DNA of 50,367 nucleotides, taken from positions 1 to 50,367 of the forward strand of contig NZ_BHVX01000023.1 in assembly GCF_003851545.1 (NCBI RefSeq). Reading direction: 5' to 3'. The notes below the pieces were generated by a model that saw only the letters and a list, made by a program, of their open reading frames with translations, was not told where the DNA came from and made no database searches. Positions 24,478-33,687 of the stretch are shown here, one piece after another (the stretch's first letter is position 1; each line of letters starts with the position of its first letter). This DNA is from Ralstonia sp. SET104. Lineage in GTDB: Bacteria > Pseudomonadota > Gammaproteobacteria > Burkholderiales > Burkholderiaceae. The translations under genes were made by a program, and so were the position numbers.

Positions 24478-26129
24478 CAGATCACCCGGAACCCGTGCGT
24501 GCCATCCCGGCCGAGTTGTTCCACCAGCCCGAACTCCCAATCCAGATACGCCTGCATGGCTGCGCGCGGTGCGCTCGTGCCTTCGTACGGGCGGCGGTAG
24601 CGGTCGATGCGGTTTGAGGCCAGGCGGGTCTCGCCGGCTTCAACGGGCAGGCCTGCGGCCACCCATGCTGCGGTGCCACCGTCGAGCGCCCACACCTCGG
24701 CCTGCGTCAGCTCGGCCAGGTCGGCGGCGGCAAAGCGCGCGAGCTGGCTGCTGCCGCAAGTCAGCACATAGCGGCGTGCAGCCGGGATGCGTGTGAGGGC
24801 GGCGGGCAAATCGGAGCGCACGGCAAACCATGCCCCCGGAATATGCCGCGCAACATAGTTGGCGCTGCGCGTGACATCGATGACCGCCGTGTCGCCAGCT
24901 TCAAGCCAGCCGGCCAGGGTGCGCGCATCGACGGTGCACACGGTGGGGGATGGGGCGGGGGATGGAGCGGCAGGTGTCTGCCATGCGCCGGTGGCGCTGC
25001 GCTCGCTGGCGTCGACCGGGTCGACCACGTAGACCTCCCAGCCCATCTGTGCGAGCCACGAGGCAGACATGTCGGCGCGCACGCCGTCGTCATCGGCCAG
25101 GACGATGCGGGCGCCACGTACAGCGGCGATGTGGTCTGTTTCCTGCACGAGCTGGCCGCCCGGGGCGCTGGCAAAGCCGGGCAGGTGGCCGGCGGCGTAT
25201 TCCTCGGGGGTGCGTACGTCGAGCTTGTAGAGCGTGCGGTCGGGGGCGTCGAGGGTGGCAACGTCTGCAAGCGCAATGCGCGGCACGCTGGCGCGCTCGG
25301 CCACGGCGCGGGCATCGGCTTGCGCCTGGGCGCGCGTGCCTGCACAGACGCCCTGCGGATGCCGGCGGCTGGCACCGTGATCGAGCACCTGATCGGCCAG
25401 CAGCCAGCCGATGGTGCCATTGCGCAACGCCGCCACCGGGTTGGGAATGCCCGCGTTCACCAGCGATTGCGTGCCGATGATGCTGCGCGTGCGTCCGGCG
25501 CAATTGACGATGACCTGCGTGTTCGGGTCCGGCGCCAGCTCACGGATGCGCAACACCAGCTCGGCACCCGGCACGCTCGTCGCAGTGGGAATGCTCATGG
25601 TCTGGAATTCTTCATAGCGGCGCGCATCGACGATGACCACATCGCGCTTGGCATCGAGCAGCGCCTTGACCTCCTGCGCGCTGAACGACGGCGTGTGGCG
25701 ACGCGCCTCCACGTATTCGCCAAACGATTTGCTGGGCACGTTCACGTCCTGGAACACCTCACCGCCGGCTGCGCGCCAGCCGTCGAGCCCGCCGTCGAGC
25801 AGGTACACGCGTGTGTAGCCCAGTTCGGCCAGCTTGGCCGCAGCACGCGGGGCGAGGTCTACGCCGTCGTGCACGCCATACAGCACGATCAACGTATCGC
25901 GGCGCGGAATGCGCGCCCACGCCTCCAGCTCCAGCCGGGAGAGCGGCAGGTTGGCGGCCCACAGCGGGTGCGCCTGGGCGTACGGGTCTTCTTCTCGCAC
26001 GTCAACCAGCGCGATCTCCTTGCGGGCGAGCAGCGCGGCACGTACGTCGGCAAACGACAGCGCAGGGAGGTGGCTTTGGGCCAGTGGCACAGCGGCCGGT
26101 GATGTGCAAGCTTCGATGAACGTGCTCAC
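24477..26129 (-). CDS. sulfurtransferase with four rhodanese-like domains
   Basis: The 550-residue protein consists of four consecutive rhodanese folds (about 20-130, 140-260, 285-385 and 410-505). A catalytic-type Cys is visible only in domain 2 (VNCAGRTRSI) and domain 4 (LTCGSSQLAR); domain 1 has YGVHDGV and domain 3 LADDDGV at that place. Rhodaneses transfer sulfane sulfur through a Cys persulfide, so two domains may be catalytic and two structural or regulatory. The start is GTG 26129, overlapping the stop of the thiol dioxygenase gene by four bases (GTGA). Coupling with that enzyme points to catabolism of thiols and handling of the sulfur released. Confidence 0.9.
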   Translation of the reverse strand: MSTFIEACTSPAAVPLAQSHLPALSFADVRAALLARKEIALVDVREEDPYAQAHPLWAANLPLSRLELEAWARIPRRDTLIVLYGVHDGVDLAPRAAAKLAELGYTRVYLLDGGLDGWRAAGGEVFQDVNVPSKSFGEYVEARRHTPSFSAQEVKALLDAKRDVVIVDARRYEEFQTMSIPTATSVPGAELVLRIRELAPDPNTQVIVNCAGRTRSIIGTQSLVNAGIPNPVAALRNGTIGWLLADQVLDHGASRRHPQGVCAGTRAQAQADARAVAERASVPRIALADVATLDAPDRTLYKLDVRTPEEYAAGHLPGFASAPGGQLVQETDHIAAVRGARIVLADDDGVRADMSASWLAQMGWEVYVVDPVDASERSATGAWQTPAAPSPAPSPTVCTVDARTLAGWLEAGDTAVIDVTRSANYVARHIPGAWFAVRSDLPAALTRIPAARRYVLTCGSSQLARFAAADLAELTQAEVWALDGGTAAWVAAGLPVEAGETRLASNRIDRYRRPYEGTSAPRAAMQAYLDWEFGLVEQLGRDGTHGFRVI

Positions 26130-26791
26130 GATGCGGGTGTGTCCTTGGAACGATCCCAGAGATTGGGCAAGTGGGTATTGGAGTAACCGGAGATGAAGGG
26201 CTTGCGTGTGCCGTCTTCTGTATAGACGGCGCGATGGATGCCGCCGATGTTGCCGCCGTACACGTGGATGCTGATTGACGTGCGGTCATCAAAGGCGTTG
26301 TGCACGCGGTGGATGTCGCCCACGCGCGGCGAGACGCATTCGACAGCGCCGGGCTCCAGGCGGATGGCGGCGCCGTCGGGCTGCGGTTTGCCTTGGGCGT
26401 CGAGCGCAAACGGCTGCGAGTACTCTGCGCCGCGCAGCATGCCAATCAGGCCCCACGTGGTGTGGTCGTGGATGGGGGTGCGCTGGCCGGGGCCCCAGAC
26501 AAAGCTGACGATGGAAAAACGCTCGCCGGAATCGGCATGCAGCAGGAACTGCTGGAAGTGCTCGGGGTGAGGCTGTGCGTATTCCGCTGGCAGCCAGTCG
26601 TCGCGGGCGACGAGCGCGCTGAGCAGGGGGCCGGCGCGCGCGAAGATTTCGGCTTCGGCCGGTTGCTGATCCAGCAGGCGCGACAGCGCGGTCACGAAAT
26701 CGCGCAGCGGCACGATGGACTGCGATTGCGCTGGTGCCGAAACGGAGAGGGCAGCGGAAGCGGAAACGGAAGCGAGGGCAGGCGTGCTCAT
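26126..26791 (-). CDS. cysteine dioxygenase-family thiol dioxygenase
   Basis: The 221-residue cupin oxidises a thiol to its sulfinic acid with an iron centre. The iron ligands are visible: HDH in TPIHDHTTWG and the later His in VYGGNIGGIHR or GDIHRVHNA. Bacterial members act on cysteine or on 3-mercaptopropionate; the Arg60-type cysteine-specific residue cannot be judged by eye, so the substrate is open. The first 25 residues are Ala/Ser-rich and may be disordered. It is translationally coupled to the four-domain rhodanese downstream. ATG 26791 is the only ATG before the conserved region. Confidence 0.88.
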   Translation of the reverse strand: MSTPALASVSASAALSVSAPAQSQSIVPLRDFVTALSRLLDQQPAEAEIFARAGPLLSALVARDDWLPAEYAQPHPEHFQQFLLHADSGERFSIVSFVWGPGQRTPIHDHTTWGLIGMLRGAEYSQPFALDAQGKPQPDGAAIRLEPGAVECVSPRVGDIHRVHNAFDDRTSISIHVYGGNIGGIHRAVYTEDGTRKPFISGYSNTHLPNLWDRSKDTPAS

Positions 26792-26991
26792 CGGCAGGTT
26801 CCTGATGTGGGGCTCTGACGCATCTTGCTGGACTTGCGCGCAGGCGTCTACCTAACCTAAACCCCGAGCGCAGTGCCGCGGGCGGCCTGCAAGATGGCGC
26901 TGTTCTGCGGCGCCAACCGTTCAGGCGCTGATGCTCCGAAGTGGCCGCTGGAGGCCGCGTCCACCTTTAAAACGGGGTTTGTGCTGACGCG

Positions 26992-27357
26992 CTAACGGGC
27001 ATTGCCCGAATGGGATTCTGCACTGGGCCGTGAGCCGCCATGCGGGCCGGCGCTGCCGGGCGCTTCCACAACGCTCTTGGGCAGGTTGGCTGCCGGGGTG
27101 GTGGCGTCTGGGGCGTTGTTGCCACCCTTGCCGAAGCGTGCCGCCAGGCGGTTTTGCGCCTCGGTCAGTTGGGCCTGTTCTTGCGCTTTTTGCGCGCGTT
27201 CCGTTTCGGCCTGTTTGGCTGAAGCGGCTTGCTCGGCCTGCGTTGGTGGCGGCAGTTTGCCGTGGGTTGGATGCGAAAACGCCGCCATCGCCAAACCAAG
27301 CGCCACTGCGGCAGGCCACATGGCGGGGCGTTGAAGGCTATGGACAGTTTGGGGCAT
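26992..27357 (-). CDS. small exported Gln/Ala-rich protein of unknown function
   Basis: The 121-residue protein has a signal peptide (about 1-30, with AAVALGLAMAAFSHP), then a charged coiled-coil-like stretch (QAEQAASAKQAETERAQKAQ) and a low-complexity tail rich in Pro, Gly and Ser. No enzyme motif is visible. The ATG at 27357 has a good AGGAG site six bases upstream; an ATG further up in the frame is less likely. It lies between the LysR regulator and the thiol dioxygenase, all on the minus strand. Confidence 0.6.
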   Translation of the reverse strand: MPQTVHSLQRPAMWPAAVALGLAMAAFSHPTHGKLPPPTQAEQAASAKQAETERAQKAQEQAQLTEAQNRLAARFGKGGNNAPDATTPAANLPKSVVEAPGSAGPHGGSRPSAESHSGNAR

Positions 27358-27411
27358 GGCGATCTCCTGGTCGGGAACACCATGGTTCAGCAAGCGCGGT
27401 GCCGCGTGAGT

Positions 27412-28308
27412 TCAGCGCCCCTCGGCAAGCGCGTTGTGCAGCACCGTCTTGAGCACGTTGAACACCGGGTTGTCGTTGTCCTTGCGATACGCCATCCAGA
27501 GTTCGACCGGTTTGGCCGGCGTCGTGCGCACCGGGCGGTAGACCACGCCCTCGAAGTGCAGCATGGCCGCGGCCGCCGGGATGAGCGCCACGCCAATACC
27601 CGCACGCACCAGCGCCAGCATTGAGTGGATCTGGCTGACATATTCCACGATGTCGGGCAATACCTCCGCGCGCTCGAACAGGCTGCTCACCATTTGGTGG
27701 AAGTAGCGTGCTTCGTATGGCGAATACATCAGCAGCGGCTGGCCCTCGCAATCGCGCAGGCTGGGGCGTTGCGGCCAGTTGTCGGCCACGGCTTCCGGCA
27801 GGGCGATCACGAGCGCTTCCTGCGAGCACGGCACGGCGATCAGCTCGCCGTGCTCGACCGGCGGCCGCAGCAGACCCACGTCGATTTCACGCGCATCCAG
27901 TGCAGAGAGTTGCGCGCCGCTCACCATCTCTTTCAGCGTTAATCGCACCCCGGGTGAGGCCGCCCGCACCGCGCTCACCAGTGAAGGCAACTTTCCATAG
28001 CCGACCGACGCGGTAAACCCGATTGCCAACGCCCCCGACGCACCGGTTGCCACACGCCGCGCCGTGGCCGCCGCTTCATCGGCCAGACGCAGGATGCGCG
28101 AGGCATCGGGCAGGAAACTGCGCCCCGCCGCCGTCAACTTGACCGAGCGGCTGTTGCGCTCCAGCAGCGCTGTGCCGACCTGGTGTTCCAGCAGGCGCAC
28201 TTGGCGCGAGAGCGGCGGCTGCGTCATGTGCAGGCGCTCTGCTGCGCGCCCAAAGTGCAGTTCTTCTGCCACGGCAACAAAGCAGCGGAGTTGGCTGAGT
28301 TCAAACAT
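27412..28308 (-). CDS. LysR-family regulator, probably of the aldarate cluster
   Basis: The 298-residue protein has an N-terminal winged helix (LRCFVAVAEELHFGRAAERL with MTQPPLSRQVRLLE) and a periplasmic-binding-type effector domain from about residue 90. It is transcribed away from the lactonase and aldarate genes, with 127 bp between, which is the usual arrangement for a LysR regulator and its target. The inducer is likely an aldarate or pathway intermediate; this is inference. ATG 28308 begins the family's canonical FELSQLRCF start. The frame is open to 28371, but that would place the start within the control region. Confidence 0.85.
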   Translation of the reverse strand: MFELSQLRCFVAVAEELHFGRAAERLHMTQPPLSRQVRLLEHQVGTALLERNSRSVKLTAAGRSFLPDASRILRLADEAAATARRVATGASGALAIGFTASVGYGKLPSLVSAVRAASPGVRLTLKEMVSGAQLSALDAREIDVGLLRPPVEHGELIAVPCSQEALVIALPEAVADNWPQRPSLRDCEGQPLLMYSPYEARYFHQMVSSLFERAEVLPDIVEYVSQIHSMLALVRAGIGVALIPAAAAMLHFEGVVYRPVRTTPAKPVELWMAYRKDNDNPVFNVLKTVLHNALAEGR

Positions 28309-28342
28309 CGATTCAAAACCTGTATGGATTGAGTCAGTGCTT

Positions 28343-28360
28343 ATCTTGAATGGGAAAGAT
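28343..28360. promoter_or_regulatory. candidate LysR binding site between divergent genes
   Basis: ATCTT (28343-28347) and AAGAT (28356-28360) form a perfect inverted repeat around 8 bp. Its AT-rich arms in a GC-rich region and its place between the lysR gene and the lactonase gene fit a LysR-type operator. The arms are short, so the assignment is tentative. Confidence 0.4.
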
Positions 28361-28381
28361 TGGCGATGCAAGAATCGGCTC

Positions 28382-28410
28382 GCCTCGGGGCGGGGTCAAT
28401 CACCCGAGGC
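28382..28410 (+). other. 8-bp stem-loop in the leader of the exported lactonase gene
   Basis: GCCTCGGG (28382-28389) pairs perfectly with CCCGAGGC (28403-28410) around a 13-base loop, ending 26 bases before the start codon. In RNA it would sit just ahead of the ribosome site (GGAGG). It could stabilise the message or end stray transcription; there is no T-run. Confidence 0.45.
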
Positions 28411-28435
28411 CAACAACAACCAACTGGAGGCATGC

Positions 28436-29497
28436 ATGTCGATGGAAAGCACGGAAGTGAATCGCCGCACATTTCTCAGGGGCGTGGCGGGGGCGGGCCT
28501 TGCAGCGGCCAGCGGCTTGGCCGGTGCGCAGAAGGTCGAAGGGTTCAAGCCGAACGCGCGTTACCCCGATGTGGCGGTGGAGGTGCTCGACCCGAGCTTT
28601 CTGAAATACCGCCTGTACAGCAGTTCCGTAGAGCAACTCGCAACGGGGATGCGCTGGGCGGAGGGGCCGGTGTACTTTCCGGCCGGGCGCTACCTGCTGG
28701 TGAGCGATATCCCCAACAATCGCATCATGAAGTACGACGAGACGAACGGCGCCTTCAGCGTGTTCCGCGAGCCGTCGAACTACGCCAACGGCAATACGCG
28801 CGACCGGCAAGGGCGGCTGGTCACTTGCGAGCACTCGGTCACGCGCCGCATCACGCGTACCGAATACGACGGCAGCATCACCGTGCTGGCCGATCACTAC
28901 CAGGGCAAGCGCCTGAATGCGCCCAACGACATCGTGGTCAAGTCTGACGACAGCGTGTGGTTCACAGACCCGCTGTTCGGCATCAACGGCAACTGGGAGG
29001 GCTTCAAGGCGCAGTCGGAGCAGGCCACCACGAATGTCTACCGCATTGATCCGAACGGCAGCATCCGCGCGATCATCACTGACCTCATCAACCCGAATGG
29101 GCTGGCGTTTTCGCCGGACGAGAAGAAGCTCTACGTGGTCGAGTGGAAGGGCACGCCGTCGCGCAGCATCTGGAGCTATGACATCGCGCCCGATGGCACG
29201 GCATCCAACAAGACCAAGCTGATCGATGCCAACGGCGCGGGCGCCCTGGATGGCTTTCGCGTTGACAAGGACGGCAACCTCTGGTGCGGCTGGGGCTCGG
29301 ACGGGCGCTTGGGCATCAACTCGGCCGACTACGATGGCGTGAAGGTCTTCAACGCGCACGGCAAGCCGATCGGCTTCATCCACCTGCCGGAACGCTGCCC
29401 GAACCTGACCTTCGGCGGGCCGAAAAACAATCGCTTGTACATGGCCAGTTCGCACTCCCTTTACGCCCTTTATGTGGAGGCCGAAGGCGCGGTGTAA
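28436..29497 (+). CDS. Tat-exported SMP-30/gluconolactonase-family lactonase
   Basis: The 353-residue protein has a twin-arginine signal (NRRTFLRGVAGAGLAAASG, cleavage near GLAGA) followed by a six-bladed SMP-30 beta-propeller. Metal-site candidates are the Glu in WAEGPVYF, the Asn in APNDIVVKS, the Asn in NPNGLAFSPDE, and an Asp further on. Family members hydrolyse sugar lactones with a divalent metal. Export in folded form implies action in the periplasm, so it may open aldono- or aldarolactones before uptake. ATG 28436 follows GGAGG. It is divergent from the lysR gene and separated from kdgD by a hairpin and direct repeats. Confidence 0.88.
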   Translation: MSMESTEVNRRTFLRGVAGAGLAAASGLAGAQKVEGFKPNARYPDVAVEVLDPSFLKYRLYSSSVEQLATGMRWAEGPVYFPAGRYLLVSDIPNNRIMKYDETNGAFSVFREPSNYANGNTRDRQGRLVTCEHSVTRRITRTEYDGSITVLADHYQGKRLNAPNDIVVKSDDSVWFTDPLFGINGNWEGFKAQSEQATTNVYRIDPNGSIRAIITDLINPNGLAFSPDEKKLYVVEWKGTPSRSIWSYDIAPDGTASNKTKLIDANGAGALDGFRVDKDGNLWCGWGSDGRLGINSADYDGVKVFNAHGKPIGFIHLPERCPNLTFGGPKNNRLYMASSHSLYALYVEAEGAV

Positions 29498-29514
29498 CGC
29501 CGCCCTGACCGAAC

Positions 29515-29540
29515 GCGGCCGCTCCATCACGTGCGGCCGC
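29515..29540 (+). terminator. GC-rich hairpin after the exported lactonase gene
   Basis: GCGGCCGC occurs at 29515-29522 and again at 29533-29540. Since the octamer is its own reverse complement, the copies form a perfect 8-bp stem with a 10-base loop. It lies 18 bp after the stop codon. No T-run follows, but it suggests that the lactonase and kdgD are separate transcripts. Confidence 0.55.
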
Positions 29541-29570
29541 AGCATCCGAATCGGTGGATTAGGGTAGACC

Positions 29571-29597
29571 CTGTATCAATACAAGTTCTGTATCAAT
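29571..29597. promoter_or_regulatory. direct repeats ahead of kdgD, candidate operator
   Basis: CTGTATCAAT occurs at 29571-29580 and 29588-29597, 17 bp apart. The first copy continues into a partial palindrome (GTAT-CA-ATAC). The region is AT-rich compared with its surroundings and lies 84 bp before the kdgD start, the expected place for the main promoter of the aldarate operon. Which regulator binds is unknown. Confidence 0.5.
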
Positions 29598-29680
29598 CGA
29601 GTTAGCAGTTGGCTTGGACTTGAATTGATCGTGGTGCAAGAATTCGTTCACCAACAACACGCATTGATCACGAGCGCGAC

Positions 29681-30619
29681 ATGTCCCGATACAGCCCCAA
29701 AGAATTTGCCCAACAGATCGGCTCCGGTCTGCTGTCTTTCCCGGTCACGCACTTCAAGGCGTCCGACCTGTCGTTCGACGAGCCGGCCTACCGCGCCAAC
29801 CTGAACTGGCTGTTCAGCCACGATGCCGCGGGCCTGTTTGCCGCAGGTGGCACGGGTGAGTTCTTCTCATTGACCGCCGCTGAAACCGACCGCGTGGTGC
29901 GCGCTGCGGTGGAGGAAACCGGCGGCAAGATTCCTGTCATCGCCCCGGCTGGACGTGGCACTGCGGAATCGATCGAATACTGCAAGGCTGCTGAAGCGGC
30001 TGGCGCAGACGGCATCCTGCTGCTGCCGCCGTATCTGACCGAAGCGTCTGCCGATGGCGTGGCCGCGCACGTGGAACAGGTTTGCAAGTCGACCAAGCTG
30101 GGCGTGATCGTCTACAACCGCGCCAACCAGGTGCTGGATGAAAACCACCTGGAGCGTCTGGCCGCGCGTTGCCCGAACCTGGTCGGCTTCAAGGACGGCG
30201 TGGGCGATCTCGAACTGATGACCCGCATCTACGCCCGCCTGGGTGAGCGCTTCACCTACATCGGTGGCTTGCCCACCGCCGAGACGTTCGCGCTGCCGTA
30301 CCTGACGATGGGCGTGTCGACATACTCGTCGGCCATCTTCAACTTCGTGCCGAAGTTCGCCCTGGAGTTCTACGCTGCCGTGCGCGCGTATGACAACGCC
30401 AAGGTCTACGAGATGCTGAATGCGTTCGTGCTGCCGTACCTCCAATTGCGCAATCGCAAGCGCGGCTATGCAGTGTCGATCGTCAAGGCGGGCATGAAGG
30501 TCATTGGCCGCGATGCAGGCCCGGTGCGTGCCCCGTTGACCGACCTGACCGATGCCGAACTGGCGGATCTGTCGGCGCTGGTGTCGCGCATTGCCGAAGT
30601 GGAAAAGCTGGCTGCCTGA
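29681..30619 (+). CDS. kdgD: 5-dehydro-4-deoxyglucarate dehydratase
   Basis: The 312-residue enzyme belongs to the dihydrodipicolinate synthase fold family. It dehydrates and decarboxylates 5-keto-4-deoxy-glucarate to 2-oxoglutarate semialdehyde. The Schiff-base Lys lies in [10 protein letters not shown], the catalytic Tyr in VIVYNRAN, and the carboxylate-binding loop reads GGTGEFFSL. It is the common step after glucarate and galactarate dehydratases, both encoded downstream. No strong ribosome site precedes ATG 29681, but the family N-terminus ([19 protein letters not shown]) fixes the start. Confidence 0.95.
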   Translation: MSRYSPKEFAQQIGSGLLSFPVTHFKASDLSFDEPAYRANLNWLFSHDAAGLFAAGGTGEFFSLTAAETDRVVRAAVEETGGKIPVIAPAGRGTAESIEYCKAAEAAGADGILLLPPYLTEASADGVAAHVEQVCKSTKLGVIVYNRANQVLDENHLERLAARCPNLVGFKDGVGDLELMTRIYARLGERFTYIGGLPTAETFALPYLTMGVSTYSSAIFNFVPKFALEFYAAVRAYDNAKVYEMLNAFVLPYLQLRNRKRGYAVSIVKAGMKVIGRDAGPVRAPLTDLTDAELADLSALVSRIAEVEKLAA

Positions 30620-30645
30620 ACGCAGCAAAAACGCAAGGAACCAAC

Positions 30646-32217
30646 ATGTATTTGAGCGGCGAACTGTTGTTGGGTGCTGCCCGCGTGGCGGGTGGTGCCG
30701 GCACGGTTCGCGCCATGAACCCCGCCACCGGGGAATGGCTCGAACCTGAATTCACGCTGGCCTCCAAGGCCGATGCCGCACGTGCCGCGGAACTGGCCGC
30801 CGCGGCTTTTGACGTTTACCGCGAGAGCGCGCCGGAAGCACGCGCGGCCTTCCTGGAGGCCATCGCCAGCCAGATCGAAGCGCTGGGCGATGTGTTGATC
30901 GAACGCGCGATGGCCGAGTCGGCATTGCCGCGTCCGCGTCTGGAAGGCGAGCGTGGCCGCACGTGTGGTCAGCTCCGTCTGTTTGCGAGTGTGGTGCGGG
31001 CCGGTGATGCCGTGGGCGCGCGCCTCGATTCAGCGCTGCCCGAGCGTAAGCCGCTGCCGCGTTCCGACCTGCGCATGCGCCGCATCGCGCTGGGGCCGGT
31101 GGCCGTGTTTGGCGCAAGCAACTTCCCGCTGGCGTTTTCAGTGGCGGGCGGGGATACCGCGTCGGCGCTGGCGGCCGGTTGCCCGGTCGTCGTGAAGGCG
31201 CATCCGGCACACCCCGGTACGTCCGAGCTGATGGGCCGCGCCATTCAAGCTGCGGTTGCACAGTGCGGTCTGCCGGAGGGCGTGTTCTCGCTGATCCTGG
31301 CGGACAACGATGTGGCTGGTGCACTGGTGGCAGATCCGCGCATTCAGGCGGTGGGCTTTACGGGCTCGCGCGCTGGGGGTCAGGCGCTGCTGCGCATTGC
31401 GCAGGCGCGTCCGCAGCCGATTCCGGTGTATGGCGAGCTGAGCGCCATCAACCCGGTCTTCCTGCTGCCCGATGCACTGGCCAAGCGCGCCGCTGTGCTG
31501 GGTCAGCAGTACGTGGCATCGCTCACGATGGGCGCAGGCCAGTTCTGTACGAATCCGGGCCTGCTGCTTGCCATCGACGGACCGGAACTGGACGCTTTTG
31601 AAGCGGCCGCCGCCGCTGCCATGGGCGGCGTGGCCGCGCAGCCGATGCTCACCGCCGGTATTCACGCCGCCTACACGCGCGGCGTCGACAAGCTGGCGGG
31701 CGAGGCCAACGTGCGCTGCGTCGCACGCGGGCAAGACAGCGACCAACCGTATCGCGGGCAAGCGGGCTTCTACATCACCGATGCCCAGAGCTTCCGGGCG
31801 CAGCCGACGCTGCATGATGAAGTTTTTGGCGCCACGGGCCTGGTCGTACGCTGCCGCGATGCGGAAGAGCTGCGCGCGCTGGCCGAATCGCTTGAAGGTC
31901 AGTTGACCGCCACGCTGCATCTGGACGCAGGCGACACCGCCATTGCGCGTTCGTTGCTGCCGATTCTGGAGCGCAAGGCGGGCCGCATTCTGGCCAATGG
32001 CTGGCCGACAGGCGTCGAGGTGTGCCAGGCGATGGTGCACGGCGGCCCCTGGCCGGCAACAACGGATGCCCGCACGACTTCGGTTGGCACGGCGGCCATC
32101 GAGCGCTTCCTGCGCCCGGTGTGCTACCAGGATCTGCCGGCCGAACTGCTGCCCGAGGCACTGCAGGACGCCAATCCCCTCAAGCTGCGCCGTTTGGTGG
32201 ATGGAAGCTGGGCCTAA
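30646..32217 (+). CDS. 2,5-dioxovalerate (2-oxoglutarate semialdehyde) dehydrogenase
   Basis: The 523-residue aldehyde dehydrogenase oxidises the KdgD product to 2-oxoglutarate, probably with NADP. Visible are the catalytic Cys301 in [10 protein letters not shown], the general-base Glu264 in [10 protein letters not shown], the Asn159 loop [11 protein letters not shown], and the cofactor region [11 protein letters not shown]. The subfamily is distinguished by [19 protein letters not shown], as in araE/xylose-oxidative and glucarate clusters. ATG 30646 follows AAGGAA and lies 26 bp after kdgD, so the two form an operon. Confidence 0.92.
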   Translation: MYLSGELLLGAARVAGGAGTVRAMNPATGEWLEPEFTLASKADAARAAELAAAAFDVYRESAPEARAAFLEAIASQIEALGDVLIERAMAESALPRPRLEGERGRTCGQLRLFASVVRAGDAVGARLDSALPERKPLPRSDLRMRRIALGPVAVFGASNFPLAFSVAGGDTASALAAGCPVVVKAHPAHPGTSELMGRAIQAAVAQCGLPEGVFSLILADNDVAGALVADPRIQAVGFTGSRAGGQALLRIAQARPQPIPVYGELSAINPVFLLPDALAKRAAVLGQQYVASLTMGAGQFCTNPGLLLAIDGPELDAFEAAAAAAMGGVAAQPMLTAGIHAAYTRGVDKLAGEANVRCVARGQDSDQPYRGQAGFYITDAQSFRAQPTLHDEVFGATGLVVRCRDAEELRALAESLEGQLTATLHLDAGDTAIARSLLPILERKAGRILANGWPTGVEVCQAMVHGGPWPATTDARTTSVGTAAIERFLRPVCYQDLPAELLPEALQDANPLKLRRLVDGSWA

Positions 32218-32248
32218 AGTCGCAACACACGCATAGCAAGAACAACAC

Positions 32249-32270
32249 GCCGGGCCACACAGGACCCGGC
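32249..32270 (+). other. small hairpin between the dehydrogenase and transporter genes
   Basis: GCCGGG (32249-32254) pairs with CCCGGC (32265-32270), loop 10 bases. It lies in the 99-bp gap between two genes of the same operon and has no T-run. It may tune relative expression or message stability. Confidence 0.35.
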
Positions 32271-32316
32271 AACTTGAACCGACTGGCACGACAGGTGCCG
32301 GCTTAAGGAGGAGACG

Positions 32317-33669
32317 ATGGACATCAAAGCCCCCACAGTGGGAGCCCAGGCTGTGCCGCACGCTGAGCGCATGAGCCGGGTGCGTTTCTTGATCCTCGCG
32401 ATGCTGTTTATCGTGACGACCATCAACTACGCTGATCGCGCGACCATCTCCATTGCCGGCTCGGCCATGCAGAAGGATCTCGGCATCGATGCCGTGTCGC
32501 TCGGCTACATCTTTTCAGCGTTCGGCTGGTCCTACGTGATTTCGCAGCTCCCAGGCGGCTGGCTGCTTGACCGCTTCGGTTCCAAGCGCGTGTACACGTT
32601 CAGCATTTTGCTGTGGTCGCTGTTCACGCTGGCGCAGGGTGCGATTGGCTTCTTTACCGGTGCGACTGCCATCATCGTGGTGTTCTGCCTGCGCTTTCTG
32701 GTGGGCGCGGCGGAAGCGCCGTCTTTCCCGGCCAACAGCCGTATCGTGGCAGCGTGGTTCCCGGCCAATGAGCGCGGCACTGCAGCGGCCATCTTCAACT
32801 CTGCACAGTACGCCGCCACGGTGGTGTTTGCTCCGCTGATGGCCTGGCTGGTGCACGAGTTTGGCTGGCATCTCGTGTTTATCGTGATGGGCGTGATCGG
32901 CATTGTTATGGCGGTGGTGTGGAAAACGTTCGTGCACGAACCGAAAGACCACCCGCGTGTCAACCGCGCCGAAATCGAGTACATCGAAGCCGGTGGCGGC
33001 CTGGTCAACATGGACCGTGCGGGCGTGGCAAAGACAGAAGGCCCGAAACTCGGTTACGTCAAGCAGCTTCTGCAGAACCGCATGCTGATGGGCGTGTACA
33101 TCGCGCAGTACTGCATCAACGCGCTCACGTACTTTTTCATCACGTGGTTCCCCGTGTATCTGGTGCAAGCGCGCGGCATGTCGATCCTGAAGGCGGGTTT
33201 CGTGGCGTCGATTCCGGCGGTGTGCGGCTTCCTGGGCGGCATTCTGGGCGGGATCATTTCTGACGCGCTGCTGCGCCGTGGTGCCTCGCTGTCAGTGGCG
33301 CGCAAGGTGCCGATCGTGCTGGGCATGCTGCTCTCCATGACCATGGTGATCTGCAATTACGTCGATGCGCAGGCCGTTGTGGTGGCGGTGATGGCGCTGT
33401 CGTTCTTCGGCAAGGGTCTGGGCGCGCTGGGCTGGGCCGTGAACTCGGATACGGCACCCAAGCAGATCGCAGGCTTGTCGGGCGCGCTGATGAACACCTT
33501 CGGCAATCTGTCGAGCATCACCACGCCGATCGCCATCGGCTACATCGTCAACACCACCGGGTCGTTCAACGGTGCGCTGGTGTATGTGGGTATCCATGCC
33601 GCGGTTGCCATCGTCTGCTACCTGTTCATGGTGGGCGAGATCAAGCGTGTGGAACTCAAGCCGCTGTAA
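32317..33669 (+). CDS. gudP: MFS transporter for glucarate/galactarate
   Basis: The 450-residue protein has twelve predicted membrane segments and the anion:cation symporter subfamily signature near the N-terminus (TTINYADRATISIAGSAMQK) with GGWLLDRFGSKRVY in the first cytoplasmic loop. It imports aldarates with protons. GudP of E. coli has the same length and opening motif. ATG 32317 follows a strong AAGGAGGAG. It lies directly upstream of gudD, which supports the substrate assignment. Confidence 0.9.
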   Translation: MDIKAPTVGAQAVPHAERMSRVRFLILAMLFIVTTINYADRATISIAGSAMQKDLGIDAVSLGYIFSAFGWSYVISQLPGGWLLDRFGSKRVYTFSILLWSLFTLAQGAIGFFTGATAIIVVFCLRFLVGAAEAPSFPANSRIVAAWFPANERGTAAAIFNSAQYAATVVFAPLMAWLVHEFGWHLVFIVMGVIGIVMAVVWKTFVHEPKDHPRVNRAEIEYIEAGGGLVNMDRAGVAKTEGPKLGYVKQLLQNRMLMGVYIAQYCINALTYFFITWFPVYLVQARGMSILKAGFVASIPAVCGFLGGILGGIISDALLRRGASLSVARKVPIVLGMLLSMTMVICNYVDAQAVVVAVMALSFFGKGLGALGWAVNSDTAPKQIAGLSGALMNTFGNLSSITTPIAIGYIVNTTGSFNGALVYVGIHAAVAIVCYLFMVGEIKRVELKPL

Positions 33670-33687
33670 GCCACGGGAGCAATAGAA

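Noticed and set aside
24238-24600. Plus-strand open frame of 120 codons with a seven-residue repeat.
   Set aside because: The periodic peptide is just the 21-bp array read in frame, the 22-bp steps break the period, and it runs into the opposite strand of the rhodanese gene.
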